Shown: piece after piece, positions 7,820 through 15,261 of the stretch
Layout: the number at the start of each line of letters is the position of its first letter
How positions within the stretch are numbered: position 1 is the first letter of the stretch
NCBI RefSeq assembly: GCF_013302895.1
Contig: NZ_VJOK01000001.1
Span: 825,578 to 859,551 of the forward strand
Reading direction: 5' to 3'
Origin: Streptomyces albus subsp. chlorinus
GTDB lineage: Bacteria > Actinomycetota > Actinomycetes > Streptomycetales > Streptomycetaceae
Length of the DNA: 33,974 nucleotides
Notes under the pieces: generated by a model
What the model was told of the DNA's origin: nothing
The model's input: the letters and a program-made list of their open reading frames with translations, nothing else
The model's database searches: none
Program-made: the position numbers and the translations under genes

Positions 7820-7849
7820 ACGATACGCAAGTATTGACTTGCCTATCAA
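7820..7849 (-). promoter_or_regulatory. ArsR-VOC promoter with embedded operator
   Basis: On the minus strand TTGATA (7849-7844) and TATCGT (7825-7820) are separated by 18 nt. The spacer contains a perfect inverted repeat GCAAGT-CAAT-ACTTGC (7842-7827). A repressor bound there would block RNA polymerase directly. Only six bases separate the -10 box from the ATG at 7813, implying a leaderless transcript. Confidence 0.65.
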
Positions 7850-8316
7850 GCGCGAGCCGCAGAGAGACGGCCGCGGTGTGAGCCAAACGGGACCTCGACC
7901 CCGAGGGTCGTCGCGACCTACAGCGGTCCCGCCACTGGCCCATATCCCCGCCGGCGCAACACCTGTCCCATTCTCGCACCCACGTCACACGACGCGCAGT
8001 GCCACACCGACCCCTTGGAAGCGTCATCCAGTGCCCCGGGGGGGACGCGACCGCCTGCTACGGCTTTGAGCAGCGAGGAGCCGCCACCAAGCCGGCGAAC
8101 AGGCGTTCGGGGTGGAGGTTGTGATCGCTGTGTTTGCCATCGACGTGTCCTGTGGTCTGCAGCGCTCGACTGGGACCCAGACCAAAGTCGTACTCGTCCA
8201 GCCGTGCCGAAGACTCATGGCCGATACCTGCCACGAGCGTGGCCCGCTTAGCTCGAAGGAAGAGCGAACCGGAAGGACCAGCGGTGAGAGGACAACCCGA
8301 GAGAGTGAGAACGACG
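7850..8316. other. About 470 bp without a supportable gene
   Basis: Between the ArsR promoter and the yqeB-like start I find no frame with convincing codon bias, family motif and start together. Short open frames exist on both strands (for example 8024-8218 minus) but none resembles a known protein. The last 60 bases are the purine-rich leader of the yqeB-like gene, containing GAGAG repeats. Confidence 0.5.
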
Positions 8317-9002
8317 ATGGTCAAGCGCGAGTCTTCCGTCACCGTGCAACTGCCCCAGGCGTGGCTCTGGGCCGTCATCCTGGGCGGGGCCGCGGTCGGC
8401 TTCGGTACCGCCTTCGCCGTGGGCCCGCTCTCCGACTGGCTGTTCAGCCTGGTCGGCGGTGCGCCGGGCCCGCTCAAGCTGGCAGCCGCGCTGCCGCTCG
8501 TGTGGGCCATACCAGTACTGACGCTCGCCGGTGGGGCCGCCGGGGCGCTGGTGGCGGGCAAGTGGCACGACGAGAACCCGGTGATCGAGGTGGGTGCCGA
8601 CCGCGTCGTCGTCCGCGACGCCTCCGGTGGTGGCCGCCATGTCGCACGGGCCCGGATTGCCGAGGCGTTCACCGACGGCCGCGAGTTGGTGCTGCGCGAT
8701 CACGATGGCCGGGAGCACATCCGTACACAGGTGGACAGCGGTCTCGTCGGCCGTCTGCGGTCCGCCTTCGAGCGGCAGGAGTATCCGTGGTGCGGCGCCG
8801 CCGATCCCCACGAGGCCGAGTACACCACCTGGGTCGACAACGCGCCTGGCCTCGACGAGCGCGCCCATGCGTTGCTGCGGAAGCGGCAGCGGCCCTCGCC
8901 GACAAGCGGACCGGTGCCGCCGGCGAAGCGCTCGAGCAACTGCGTGCGCTCGGCATCAACGTGCGGGACCGTGGCCAGGCCCAGCAGTACCGCAAGGTGT
9001 GA
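8317..9002 (+). pseudogene. YqeB-like membrane protein, interrupted by a one-base frameshift
   Basis: Starts at the ATG at 8317 with MVKRESSVTVQLPQ and has two transmembrane helices (about residues 15-35 and 55-80), then a soluble beta-rich PH-like region with VIEVGADRVVVRD and a conserved tail DERAHALLRKRQR. Just after 8892 the frame fails, while the next frame continues at once as ALADKRTGAAGEALEQL and ends at 9002 with QAQQYRKV. Adding one G to the GG at 8891-8892 would restore one protein of about 228 residues. Either the gene is newly broken or the base is a sequencing error in a G/C run. Function of the family is not established; it is a membrane-anchored protein. Confidence 0.8.
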
Positions 9003-9284
9003 GCCTGCTGCCACCCTGTCCGAGCCACTGCGCGCGAGCGACGCGCTCGCCCCTGTGCGCCATGCGAGGGGTGCGGCGACCGGTCGGCCCGTACATGCCC
9101 GGCCGTGCCAGTCGTACGCTGCCGCCGACCGGGCTGAGGCGCCGCTGCGGGAGGACGTCGCTCGTTGGAAGGTGCGCCGGAAGGCGGCGGGTACGTCTGT
9201 GCCAGGGCCCGGACGGGAGGTGTTCGCGCCGCTGGGACTGCCCCTCGCCGGGGCCTGTTCGCGATGCGTCCGGCCGGCTCACAG

Positions 9285-9517
9285 GTATTGGCGTATCAAG
9301 GTGACCGGATGGTGGCCGCGTATCGGCAGGCGAGCTTGTCGTTGCGCGCTGCTACGCCTCGGGCGTGTTCAACGGCCCGGTCCGGCACCTGGCCTCGACC
9401 TTGTGCCATGCTTTGTAGCGTTCCGTGTCGAAGCCGGGTGGTCAGTCCGCCGGCCGAACCGCGTCGGAGGCGGTGTCCGGCCTGGTCCCTCTTTTCCGGG
9501 ACGAAGGACATCAGCAC
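9285..9517 (-). mobile_element. IS5-type transposase C-terminal remnant
   Basis: On the minus strand the DNA reads VPEKRDQAGHRLRRGSAGG, then in a shifted frame FDTERYKAWHKVE, then GVAARNDKLACRYAATI and IRQYL. This order matches the end of IS5-family DDE transposases: a PE-rich loop, RRxGSxGG, FDxxxYxxRxxVE containing the catalytic Glu, then the RYDKLxxxYxAxV tail. At least two frameshifts and a truncated N-terminus make it inactive. No terminal inverted repeats or target duplication are recognisable. The rest of 9003-9572 holds no other feature I can support. Confidence 0.75.
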
Positions 9518-9572
9518 CCAGTCAGCAACCTCGTTGCGCTGCGGGGGCCTCGTCGGGTGGACGAGCCGATCG

Positions 9573-9884
9573 TCAGGTCGTCAGCGCGCGGACGGCCGCC
9601 GCCAAAGCGGCCGCGCCGAACAGAACGGCCGGCATGGGCAGTCGGAACCAGCGGAGCAGCGGGACCGCCGTCAATGCCGTCAGGAGCGCGGGATCCACCG
9701 TCCGCCATCCTTCGTCGGCGACCTCGACTGTGACGAGCCCGGCCAGCAGGGCTGGGGCCATGAGAGCGATCACCGCTCGTGCGCGCGGGGGCAGTTCACG
9801 CTCACCGAGGAGAGCGGGGCCGGCGGCTTTGAGGGCGAAGCTGAGGGCCGCGACGGCCACGACGGCCGGCCACGGGGTCATCAC
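9573..9884 (-). CDS. azlD: AzlD-type small subunit of a branched-chain amino acid exporter
   Basis: A 103-residue very hydrophobic protein with three to four predicted membrane helices, the AzlD layout. Conserved features are the early ALSFALKAAGPALLG segment and the PPRARAVIALMAPALLAGL stretch. AzlD works with AzlC to export branched-chain amino acids or analogues. Its ATG overlaps the azlC stop by 4 bp (ATGA at 9881-9884), so the two are co-translated. Confidence 0.9.
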   Translation of the reverse strand: MMTPWPAVVAVAALSFALKAAGPALLGERELPPRARAVIALMAPALLAGLVTVEVADEGWRTVDPALLTALTAVPLLRWFRLPMPAVLFGAAALAAAVRALTT

Positions 9885-10642
9885 CGGGGCTCCGTTCCGG
9901 CCTGTTCACCCGCGTGCCCTCGGTACGCCTCGCCGCGGTCCTCCTTCGGCAGAGGACGCGCCAGGGCCACCAGGGAGACGCAGGCAGCACCGATCAGCGC
10001 CGGCCCGGCGGGGAGAAACATGGAGAGTCCCGCGGCGACGGCCCCGCCCAGCAACGCTGACGTCCAGTACGGACGGTCGGCACCCGGTGCGTCGAGGAGG
10101 AGGAACAGGAACATGACCGGCGCCACTACGTCCAGGCCGAGGGATGTCTGCAGATGCGGGCTGGGCGCCAACACCGCGCCGGCCACGGTGCCCGTGACCC
10201 ACAGGACCCATTGGACCGCGCTGGCGGTGAAGAGCACCCACCGGTCAAAGCGGCCGCCCCCCAGGTGTGCGGCGGCCCAGGAACCGTCCACCACCGCCTG
10301 GGCCTCTGCGGCCCGGCGCAACCGCCCGCCGCGGAGGGCAGTGGCGACCGACACGCCCATGGGCAGGAAGCGCGCGTTCACGAGGGCGGCGGCGACGACC
10401 GCCGAGGCCACCCCGCCTCCCGCGCCAAGTGTCGAGACCAGGGCGAACTGGGCTGAAGCGGAGAAGACGACCATCGAGCACAACAGGGCGCCTGTCATGG
10501 CCCACCCCTGGGACTGGGTGATCGCGCCGAAGCTCACAGCCAGCAGGAACGAGGCCGTTCCGAGGCTGAACCCGACGCGCAGTCCCGCGCGCAGGCGCTG
10601 TCGGGACAGCCCGTGATCGCACAGGGGCAGTTCGTTGGACAT
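9881..10642 (-). CDS. azlC: AzlC-family branched-chain amino acid exporter, large subunit
   Basis: A 253-residue membrane protein with about six helices in the AzlC pattern. Diagnostic stretches are FLLAVSFGAITQSQGW, FSASAQFALV and ALVNARFLPMGVSVA. It is the large subunit of the AzlCD exporter, with azlD overlapping its end. The C-terminal 25 residues are charged and cytoplasmic. It is divergently transcribed from a CGNR zinc-finger regulator with a 100-bp shared control region, so that regulator is the likely controller. The exact substrate is not readable from sequence. Confidence 0.92.
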   Translation of the reverse strand: MSNELPLCDHGLSRQRLRAGLRVGFSLGTASFLLAVSFGAITQSQGWAMTGALLCSMVVFSASAQFALVSTLGAGGGVASAVVAAALVNARFLPMGVSVATALRGGRLRRAAEAQAVVDGSWAAAHLGGGRFDRWVLFTASAVQWVLWVTGTVAGAVLAPSPHLQTSLGLDVVAPVMFLFLLLDAPGADRPYWTSALLGGAVAAGLSMFLPAGPALIGAACVSLVALARPLPKEDRGEAYRGHAGEQAGTEPR

Positions 10643-10649
10643 GGCCGGA

Positions 10650-10700
10650 CCCTAACAGGCTTGAGTGCAGTAGACCATTAGGTTGGAGGTTGGTTAGGGT
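10650..10700. promoter_or_regulatory. Shared azlC / CGNR control region
   Basis: CCCTAAC (10650-10656) and GTTAGGG (10693-10699) form a perfect 7-bp inverted repeat 36 bp apart, flanking the divergent promoters. TTAGGTTGG and TTGGTTAGG lie between and at the right end. TAGGGT (10695-10700) is a candidate -10 box for the plus strand. The arrangement suits a dimeric or looping regulator. Confidence 0.4.
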
Positions 10701-10707
10701 GGCGAAG

Positions 10708-10746
10708 ATGAGCGGATCCCAGGACATGACGGGCACGGACTCATGA
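10708..10746 (+). CDS. Possible 12-residue leader ORF before the CGNR gene
   Basis: ATG at 10708 opens the short frame MSGSQDMTGTDS, whose TGA overlaps the CGNR start as ATGA. TAGGGT ends 7 nt before this ATG, so the RNA may begin exactly at it. The CGNR start itself has no ribosome-binding site, so coupling through this leader would explain its translation. It could be a chance ORF. Confidence 0.3.
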   Translation: MSGSQDMTGTDS

Positions 10747-11417
10747 CCCACCCCACGCATGACAGCGCCCCCTTGGTCGGCGGGCACCCTGTCCTCGACT
10801 TCGCGAACACCGTCGCGTGGCGCACGGACCCCGAGCGCCGCGTCGCCCGCGTGGAGGGTGCAGAAGCGTGGATCCGCTGGGCCGGCCGCGTCGGGTTGTT
10901 CACCGCCCAGGAAGCCGCGGCGCTGCTGCCCCTCGCCTCCGGGAACCCGCGGAGCGGAGGCCCCGGGCAGAGTCAGCGGACTGAGGGGACCGACGGGTAC
11001 GAGTGGAGCGGCGCGCCCCGCCTCACGCACGAAGTCGCAGCCCTGGAGACGCTGAGGAGCGCCCTTTGGGAGGTGCTGGACGCGTGGGCCGACGACAGCC
11101 CTCTTCCTGCCGGCCCTTGGGATGTCCTGCGTCGGTCGATCGTGACGGCCCGCCAGGAAGCGACCCCGCAGCCGGCGTTGCCGTTGCGCTGGCAGGTGCG
11201 GCCGGCTCGGTTCGCGGACCTCACCCACGCTCTGGCGCTGCAGGCCGACGAACTCCTCGCCAGTCCGCTCGTTCAGCGGGTCAGGCGCTGCGAAGGTCCG
11301 GGATGCGGATGGTTCTTCCTGGACCGCAGCCGGAGCGGCACGCGCCGATGGTGCAGTTCAAGTGACTGCGGCAACCGGGAACGCGCCCGCCGTCATTACC
11401 ACCGTTCCCGCCCGTGA
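10743..11417 (+). CDS. CGNR zinc-finger transcriptional regulator (ABATE domain)
   Basis: A 224-residue protein with an N-terminal ABATE ligand-binding domain beginning GGHPVLDFANTVAWR and a C-terminal treble-clef-like zinc finger. The finger is C-x4-C then CSSSDCGNRERARRHYHR, which contains the name-giving CGNR. Proteins of this family are DNA-binding regulators of small-molecule metabolism and transport. Its divergent placement from azlCD makes that exporter the likely target. Loop residues 66-88 are Gly/Ser-rich. I see no ribosome-binding site at the ATG; see the 12-residue leader ORF. Confidence 0.92.
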   Translation: MTHPTHDSAPLVGGHPVLDFANTVAWRTDPERRVARVEGAEAWIRWAGRVGLFTAQEAAALLPLASGNPRSGGPGQSQRTEGTDGYEWSGAPRLTHEVAALETLRSALWEVLDAWADDSPLPAGPWDVLRRSIVTARQEATPQPALPLRWQVRPARFADLTHALALQADELLASPLVQRVRRCEGPGCGWFFLDRSRSGTRRWCSSSDCGNRERARRHYHRSRP

Positions 11418-11479
11418 GAGGACCGTCGGCCTCCCCACCGAGCCGCCTGTGGTGGCAAGCAGGTTCGAGTGAGTCGGAC

Positions 11480-11850
11480 CGACCGCCCCGCCCCGGTCAG
11501 GCAGCGAAACCGTCGACCGGCTCCTGGCCGCAGCCCAGGGGCGGACGGAGGTACATCCTCGATCTGGACCTCATGATCGATCGCGTCGCTCCGCCGTCCT
11601 CGACCAGTACCGGAAGATCGACCACCCGATCCGAATGATCATGGCTGCCTCCATCGCCGGCGACGGCACTGTGCGGCGTGCGCGGCGGTACAACGCACTG
11701 TGGCGTGCAGGCATCGAGCGACTCGTCCGGGAGCGGCCGCACATCTCGGCTTCCTGGCTCGACGCCGATCACACGTTGGTCTTCACCCACGCCCTGGAAA
11801 ATACGGCGACCATCCGAGGCACGCACCACTACCCGGGCGACAAGCCCGCT
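11480..11850 (+). pseudogene. Decayed C-terminal fragment, possibly of an alpha/beta hydrolase
   Basis: A start-less plus-strand frame with good codon bias runs through SGSETVDRLLAAAQGRTEV, VLDQYRKIDHPIRMIMAAS, RYNALWRAGIERLVRERP and SWLDADHTLVFTHALENT. The last segment resembles the end of an alpha/beta hydrolase, where an Asp-His pair lies just before the C-terminus. No N-terminal part with a nucleophile elbow is found. Low-quality sequence follows after about 11850 up to the amine oxidase gene. The family call is tentative; that it is a broken gene is better supported. The remainder of 11418-11959 holds nothing else I can identify. Confidence 0.4.
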
Positions 11851-11959
11851 TGCTGGGGACCGCCACGCCAGTCGGCCGTCCAGCCGGATGCGAGTGCCGT
11901 GGCCCGAACTGGTGGCGGCGGGGCAGCGCCGCGGAGCGTACGGCTTCCCGCAAGGAGGG

Positions 11960-13192
11960 TCACGGTATGCTCCGCGCCCCTCCTTGTCCGGGCCCGCTCC
12001 TGATCTCCTCCGCAGCGCGTTGCCCGCTGCGGATCGCGCCTTCCATGAGAGCGAACCAGTCGCCTGCCGTGTGCTCGCCCGCAAAATGGATCGGCCCCAC
12101 CGGCGCCCGCAGCGCCGCGATGTCGGCCGAACCCCCCAGCGATCCCGTGGAATAGGCGCCGAGCGCCCACGGATCATCGTCCCAGGTGCTCAGAACGGCG
12201 CTGTGGTGGTCGATTGCCAGCTCGGGCCGCAGATCTTGCAGCGCGGTCAGCCATCGGCCGGGCCCGTCGACCACGGCGAGACCCCGCAACGCCTCGGAGG
12301 AACCGGCGAAGGCGTGCACGGCCGGTTCGGCCGGCTGCTCGCCGCGGGTAGCGGTCCAGGTCCAGAAAGCGTGATCGACCGACAGCACCGCACTCGGGTC
12401 GGGGCGGGACTCCAGCGGTGCCGCGATCTTGGCGGCGTGGCTGTACTCGATCCGGTCCAGCAGACCGGCCTTCCACGCCGGCAAGTCCGGCTCGAAGCCG
12501 AGGCGCCGCCACACCGTGGCCGGGGTGGTCACCACACAGGCAGCCGAGGCAGCCTGTCCACCGTGCCACCTCACCAACACGCCGTGCTGGGACCAGGCGA
12601 TCGACTCGACAACGTGGCCAAGGAGAATCCGCCCGTTGAGCTCGGCCGCGGCGCGCAGCGCCAGTTGCTGATTCCCCCCCTCGCATCGGTACGCTTCCCG
12701 GCCCGAGAACGACGCCGCGTCGTGGCGCAGGACTTCCACACCGAGCCGTGCGGGATCTTGGGCGAACGACACCCGCAGTCGAGCCGCGATGGCTCTCCGC
12801 ACCCGGCCGGGAAGAGCGATCCGCTCCAGCGCCTCGGCAACGGTCCCCGTTGGGGCCGAGGTCCGGAGGGCCTCGACTCCTGCCAGGACATCGCCGCGGG
12901 CGACCGTGCCGACCAAGTCCCGCGGTTCGCGGTCGGAGTAGCTCATCCCGGTCGGCGACAACCGGATGCCGAGCTCGCCGGCCAGACGATGCACGGCGGT
13001 CTGGCCGTCCTCGATGAACTCCGCACCGCGTTCGAACCACACTCCGTTGTCCAGCTGCTGCGACCAGACTCGCCCACCCACCCGATCCCGGGCCTCGACG
13101 ACCAGCACCGTGTGCCCGGCCGCCTCAAGAGCTCGTGCTGCCGTGAGCCCTGCCAGTCCGGCTCCTACCACCGTGACCCGCACGTCAGTCAC
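11960..13192 (-). CDS. FAD-dependent amine oxidase (flavin monoamine oxidase family)
   Basis: A 410-residue flavoprotein. The ADP-binding motif GAGLAGLTAARALEAAGH is at residues 11-28, followed by EARDRVGGR at 34-42, and the C-terminal flavin-contact motif FAGEHTAGDW is near 370. These are the hallmarks of the monoamine oxidase/polyamine oxidase group, which oxidises amines to imines with release of H2O2. No secretion signal is seen, so it is cytoplasmic. The GTG start overlaps the HAD gene end by 8 nt (GTGACTGA), so it is the third cistron of a coupled operon. The final 20 residues are basic and not conserved. Substrate unknown. Confidence 0.92.
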   Translation of the reverse strand: MTDVRVTVVGAGLAGLTAARALEAAGHTVLVVEARDRVGGRVWSQQLDNGVWFERGAEFIEDGQTAVHRLAGELGIRLSPTGMSYSDREPRDLVGTVARGDVLAGVEALRTSAPTGTVAEALERIALPGRVRRAIAARLRVSFAQDPARLGVEVLRHDAASFSGREAYRCEGGNQQLALRAAAELNGRILLGHVVESIAWSQHGVLVRWHGGQAASAACVVTTPATVWRRLGFEPDLPAWKAGLLDRIEYSHAAKIAAPLESRPDPSAVLSVDHAFWTWTATRGEQPAEPAVHAFAGSSEALRGLAVVDGPGRWLTALQDLRPELAIDHHSAVLSTWDDDPWALGAYSTGSLGGSADIAALRAPVGPIHFAGEHTAGDWFALMEGAIRSGQRAAEEIRSGPGQGGARSIP

Positions 13193-13952
13193 CGCCCCCG
13201 TTCGCAGCCGGGGCGTCGTCCACCGCGGCGCTCAGCTCGGCCAGCGTGCCGAAGTGGTAATCGGGCACGGCAACCGCGCGCGGGGCGGGCGTGGCACCGA
13301 AACCGTCACGGCCCCGACGCCGCTCGATCCAGCACGTCGCATAGCCGAGCCGGCGCGCCACTCCGATGTCGTGGTACTGGCTCTGCGCCACATGCAGCAC
13401 ATCGGACCGGCCGATCCCGAGCACGCTCTGCCGGCCCAGGCAGTAGGCGAACACCTGCGGGTCCGGCTTGTTCACTCCGACATCCTCCGCGGTGACCGCG
13501 TCGTGGAAGGGATCCCCCAGCGTGCGGCTCATCGCCCGCGTCGCGGCATTGTCCGCATTGGTGACCGCGACCAGACGGAACCGGCGACGCAGCGCAGCCA
13601 GCGCCTCCGGAGCGTCAGGGAAGGCCGGCCATGCCGAGATGGACAGTCGCAAAGGGCTCGGGCCCCCGCAGCCGTCCAGAGCCGGCACATCGAGGCGGGC
13701 CGCCAGCCGCGTGGAGATCGGGTCCAGCATCTGCGTGAACGGCAGGTGGGGCGCGCGCTGTTGCTGCTCGTCCTCTGCGACGCCGAATGCCTCCAGAATC
13801 TCCTCGCCGCTCAGCCTTGAGCCGTCCGGTCCTGCTGTCCGGCGCACACATTCCACGATGCCGGCCTCGAAGTCGATCAGAGTCCCGACGACGTCGAAGG
13901 TCAGCACCCGGAACCCGCGCAGAGTCCTCCTCTCGGTTCCGCCCGGGCTCAC
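13185..13952 (-). CDS. HAD-superfamily hydrolase (haloacid-dehalogenase-like)
   Basis: A 255-residue HAD protein with all four motifs: LTFDVVGTLID (nucleophile Asp at about residue 20), VAVTNAD for motif II, KPDPQVFAY with the motif III Lys, and HVAQSQYHDIGVARRLG for motif IV. The second position of motif I is Val instead of Asp. That is a dehalogenase-like rather than a phosphatase-like pattern and resembles type II 2-haloacid dehalogenases. Cap domain of the C1 type lies between motifs I and II. It is coupled by GTGA to the MDR oxidoreductase upstream and by an 8-nt overlap to the amine oxidase downstream. Confidence 0.9.
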   Translation of the reverse strand: MSPGGTERRTLRGFRVLTFDVVGTLIDFEAGIVECVRRTAGPDGSRLSGEEILEAFGVAEDEQQQRAPHLPFTQMLDPISTRLAARLDVPALDGCGGPSPLRLSISAWPAFPDAPEALAALRRRFRLVAVTNADNAATRAMSRTLGDPFHDAVTAEDVGVNKPDPQVFAYCLGRQSVLGIGRSDVLHVAQSQYHDIGVARRLGYATCWIERRRGRDGFGATPAPRAVAVPDYHFGTLAELSAAVDDAPAANGGGD

Positions 13953-14983
13953 GGCTCCACCACCAGTTTGCCGACGAAGTCCTTGGACTCGAAGTGTTTC
14001 TGCGCGGTCGCGAGGTCGGCCAACGGGTACCGAGCGGCTACCAACGGACGGAACACCCCCCGATCGACCAGGTCGACGACCGCGGCGAAGTCGTCGTGTG
14101 TGCCGAACGACGACCCCAACAGAGTGAGCTGGCGCAGGTAGACGGTCCGCAGGTCGGTCTCGACCAAGGGTCCGGCGATCGCACCCGCGACGACATAACG
14201 GCCCAAGGGAGCGAGGACCTGAAGCAGGTCGCCGTGGGAGGGGCCCGCCACCACGTCGGCGACGAGGTCGACCTCCTCGATCCCGGCCGCGGCCAGCGCG
14301 GAGGGGAGTTCGGCGTTTCTGTCGACGACCTCATCCGCACCGATGGCCCGGATCGCCGCGTGCTTCGCGGCGCCCGCGACCGCCACCACCCGGGCCCCGC
14401 GGGCCTTGGCGATCTGCACAAGTGACGTCCCGACCCCGCCGGAGGCGCCGGTCACCAGCACCGTCTCGCCCGTCCGTAGTCCCGCGCGCCCGAGCATGCG
14501 CATGGCCGTGGTAGCCGCGGTCGGCAGCGTCGCCAGCTCCGCGAACGACAGCGAACCGCCGACCGCGTGGACGTTCCTCTCCGGCACGACCACCAACTCG
14601 GCGAATCCGCCGTCGCGCTCGCTGCCGAGATAGTCGGTGGTGACCAACGCGCGCTCGTCACCGTCGTAGATCATCGGGTCGACCAGCACGCGCTCGCCCA
14701 CCCGTGTCTCCGGCACCCCGGCACCGACCTGGTCGATCTCCCCGGCCACATCGGCGCCCTGAATGCGCGGAAAACTGAACGACGACCGGCGCCACCCGGT
14801 CTGCGCGCGCGGGTCGCCCGCCGAGCCGTAGGCACCCTCGCGGGTCCAGATGTCGGTGTTGTTCAGCGACGCCGCACGTACCCGTACCCGTACCTCCCCG
14901 GGCCCCGGGACCGGGTCCGGGACATCCGTACGGAACTCCAACGCCTCCGGTCCGCCGTAGCGCGTCAGTAGTACAGCCCTCAT
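13949..14983 (-). CDS. MDR-family NAD(P)-dependent oxidoreductase, zinc-independent (quinone-oxidoreductase-like)
   Basis: A 344-residue medium-chain reductase. MRAVLLTRYGGPEALEF at the N-terminus and TGASGGVG at 178-185 (nucleotide binding) identify the family. The catalytic zinc Cys is absent (SLNNTDIW in its place) and there is no structural-zinc Cys cluster, so it should be a quinone- or enone-reductase-type enzyme. I choose the ATG at 14981-14983 because AAGGGA lies 5 nt upstream; an ATG six bases earlier is too close to that site. It is the first gene of the three-gene overlapping operon and has a TetR-type palindrome in its leader. Confidence 0.92.
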   Translation of the reverse strand: MRAVLLTRYGGPEALEFRTDVPDPVPGPGEVRVRVRAASLNNTDIWTREGAYGSAGDPRAQTGWRRSSFSFPRIQGADVAGEIDQVGAGVPETRVGERVLVDPMIYDGDERALVTTDYLGSERDGGFAELVVVPERNVHAVGGSLSFAELATLPTAATTAMRMLGRAGLRTGETVLVTGASGGVGTSLVQIAKARGARVVAVAGAAKHAAIRAIGADEVVDRNAELPSALAAAGIEEVDLVADVVAGPSHGDLLQVLAPLGRYVVAGAIAGPLVETDLRTVYLRQLTLLGSSFGTHDDFAAVVDLVDRGVFRPLVAARYPLADLATAQKHFESKDFVGKLVVEP

Positions 14984-14998
14984 TGCCATCCCTTTCGG

Positions 14999-15014
14999 TA
15001 GACCGATCGGTTTA
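14999..15014 (-). promoter_or_regulatory. TetR-type operator before the MDR-HAD-amine oxidase operon
   Basis: ACCGATCGGT is a perfect 10-bp palindrome at 15002-15011, inside TAGACCGATCGGTTTA, a 16-bp palindrome with one mismatch. It lies 15 bp before the start codon, a position suited to repression. A TTGACT hexamer lies further upstream (15048-15043). This core is common among TetR repressors of oxidoreductase genes, but no TetR gene adjoins this operon. Confidence 0.6.
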
Positions 15015-15261
15015 GTCGAGGAAATCAGCCGACCGCCCAAGCAGTCAACCCACCGGTGGGTATAGTCCGCCCGAGCGCGCGGCTGTCCCCACCACGGACG
15101 CCGACGCCGGCCGGCCGCGGACTGCTCAGTCCGCCCCGAAGCTCTTCTCTTCTCGGGGCCGGAAGGGCGTCAGTCCCGCAAGGTCGTGGGGCTCGTACGG
15201 CGCCGGGGCGGCGGCCGGCCCACCGGCGGACGGCGGGCGGCGGTCACCGGATGAGTGGGCG

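Noticed and set aside
8024..8218. Possible transposase piece on the minus strand
   Set aside because: Some residues looked IS-like, but no ordered set of motifs appears in any frame, unlike the remnant at 9285-9517.
11960..15040. Interpretation as part of an antibiotic gene cluster
   Set aside because: There are no synthase, carrier-protein or tailoring genes nearby beyond general oxidoreductases.
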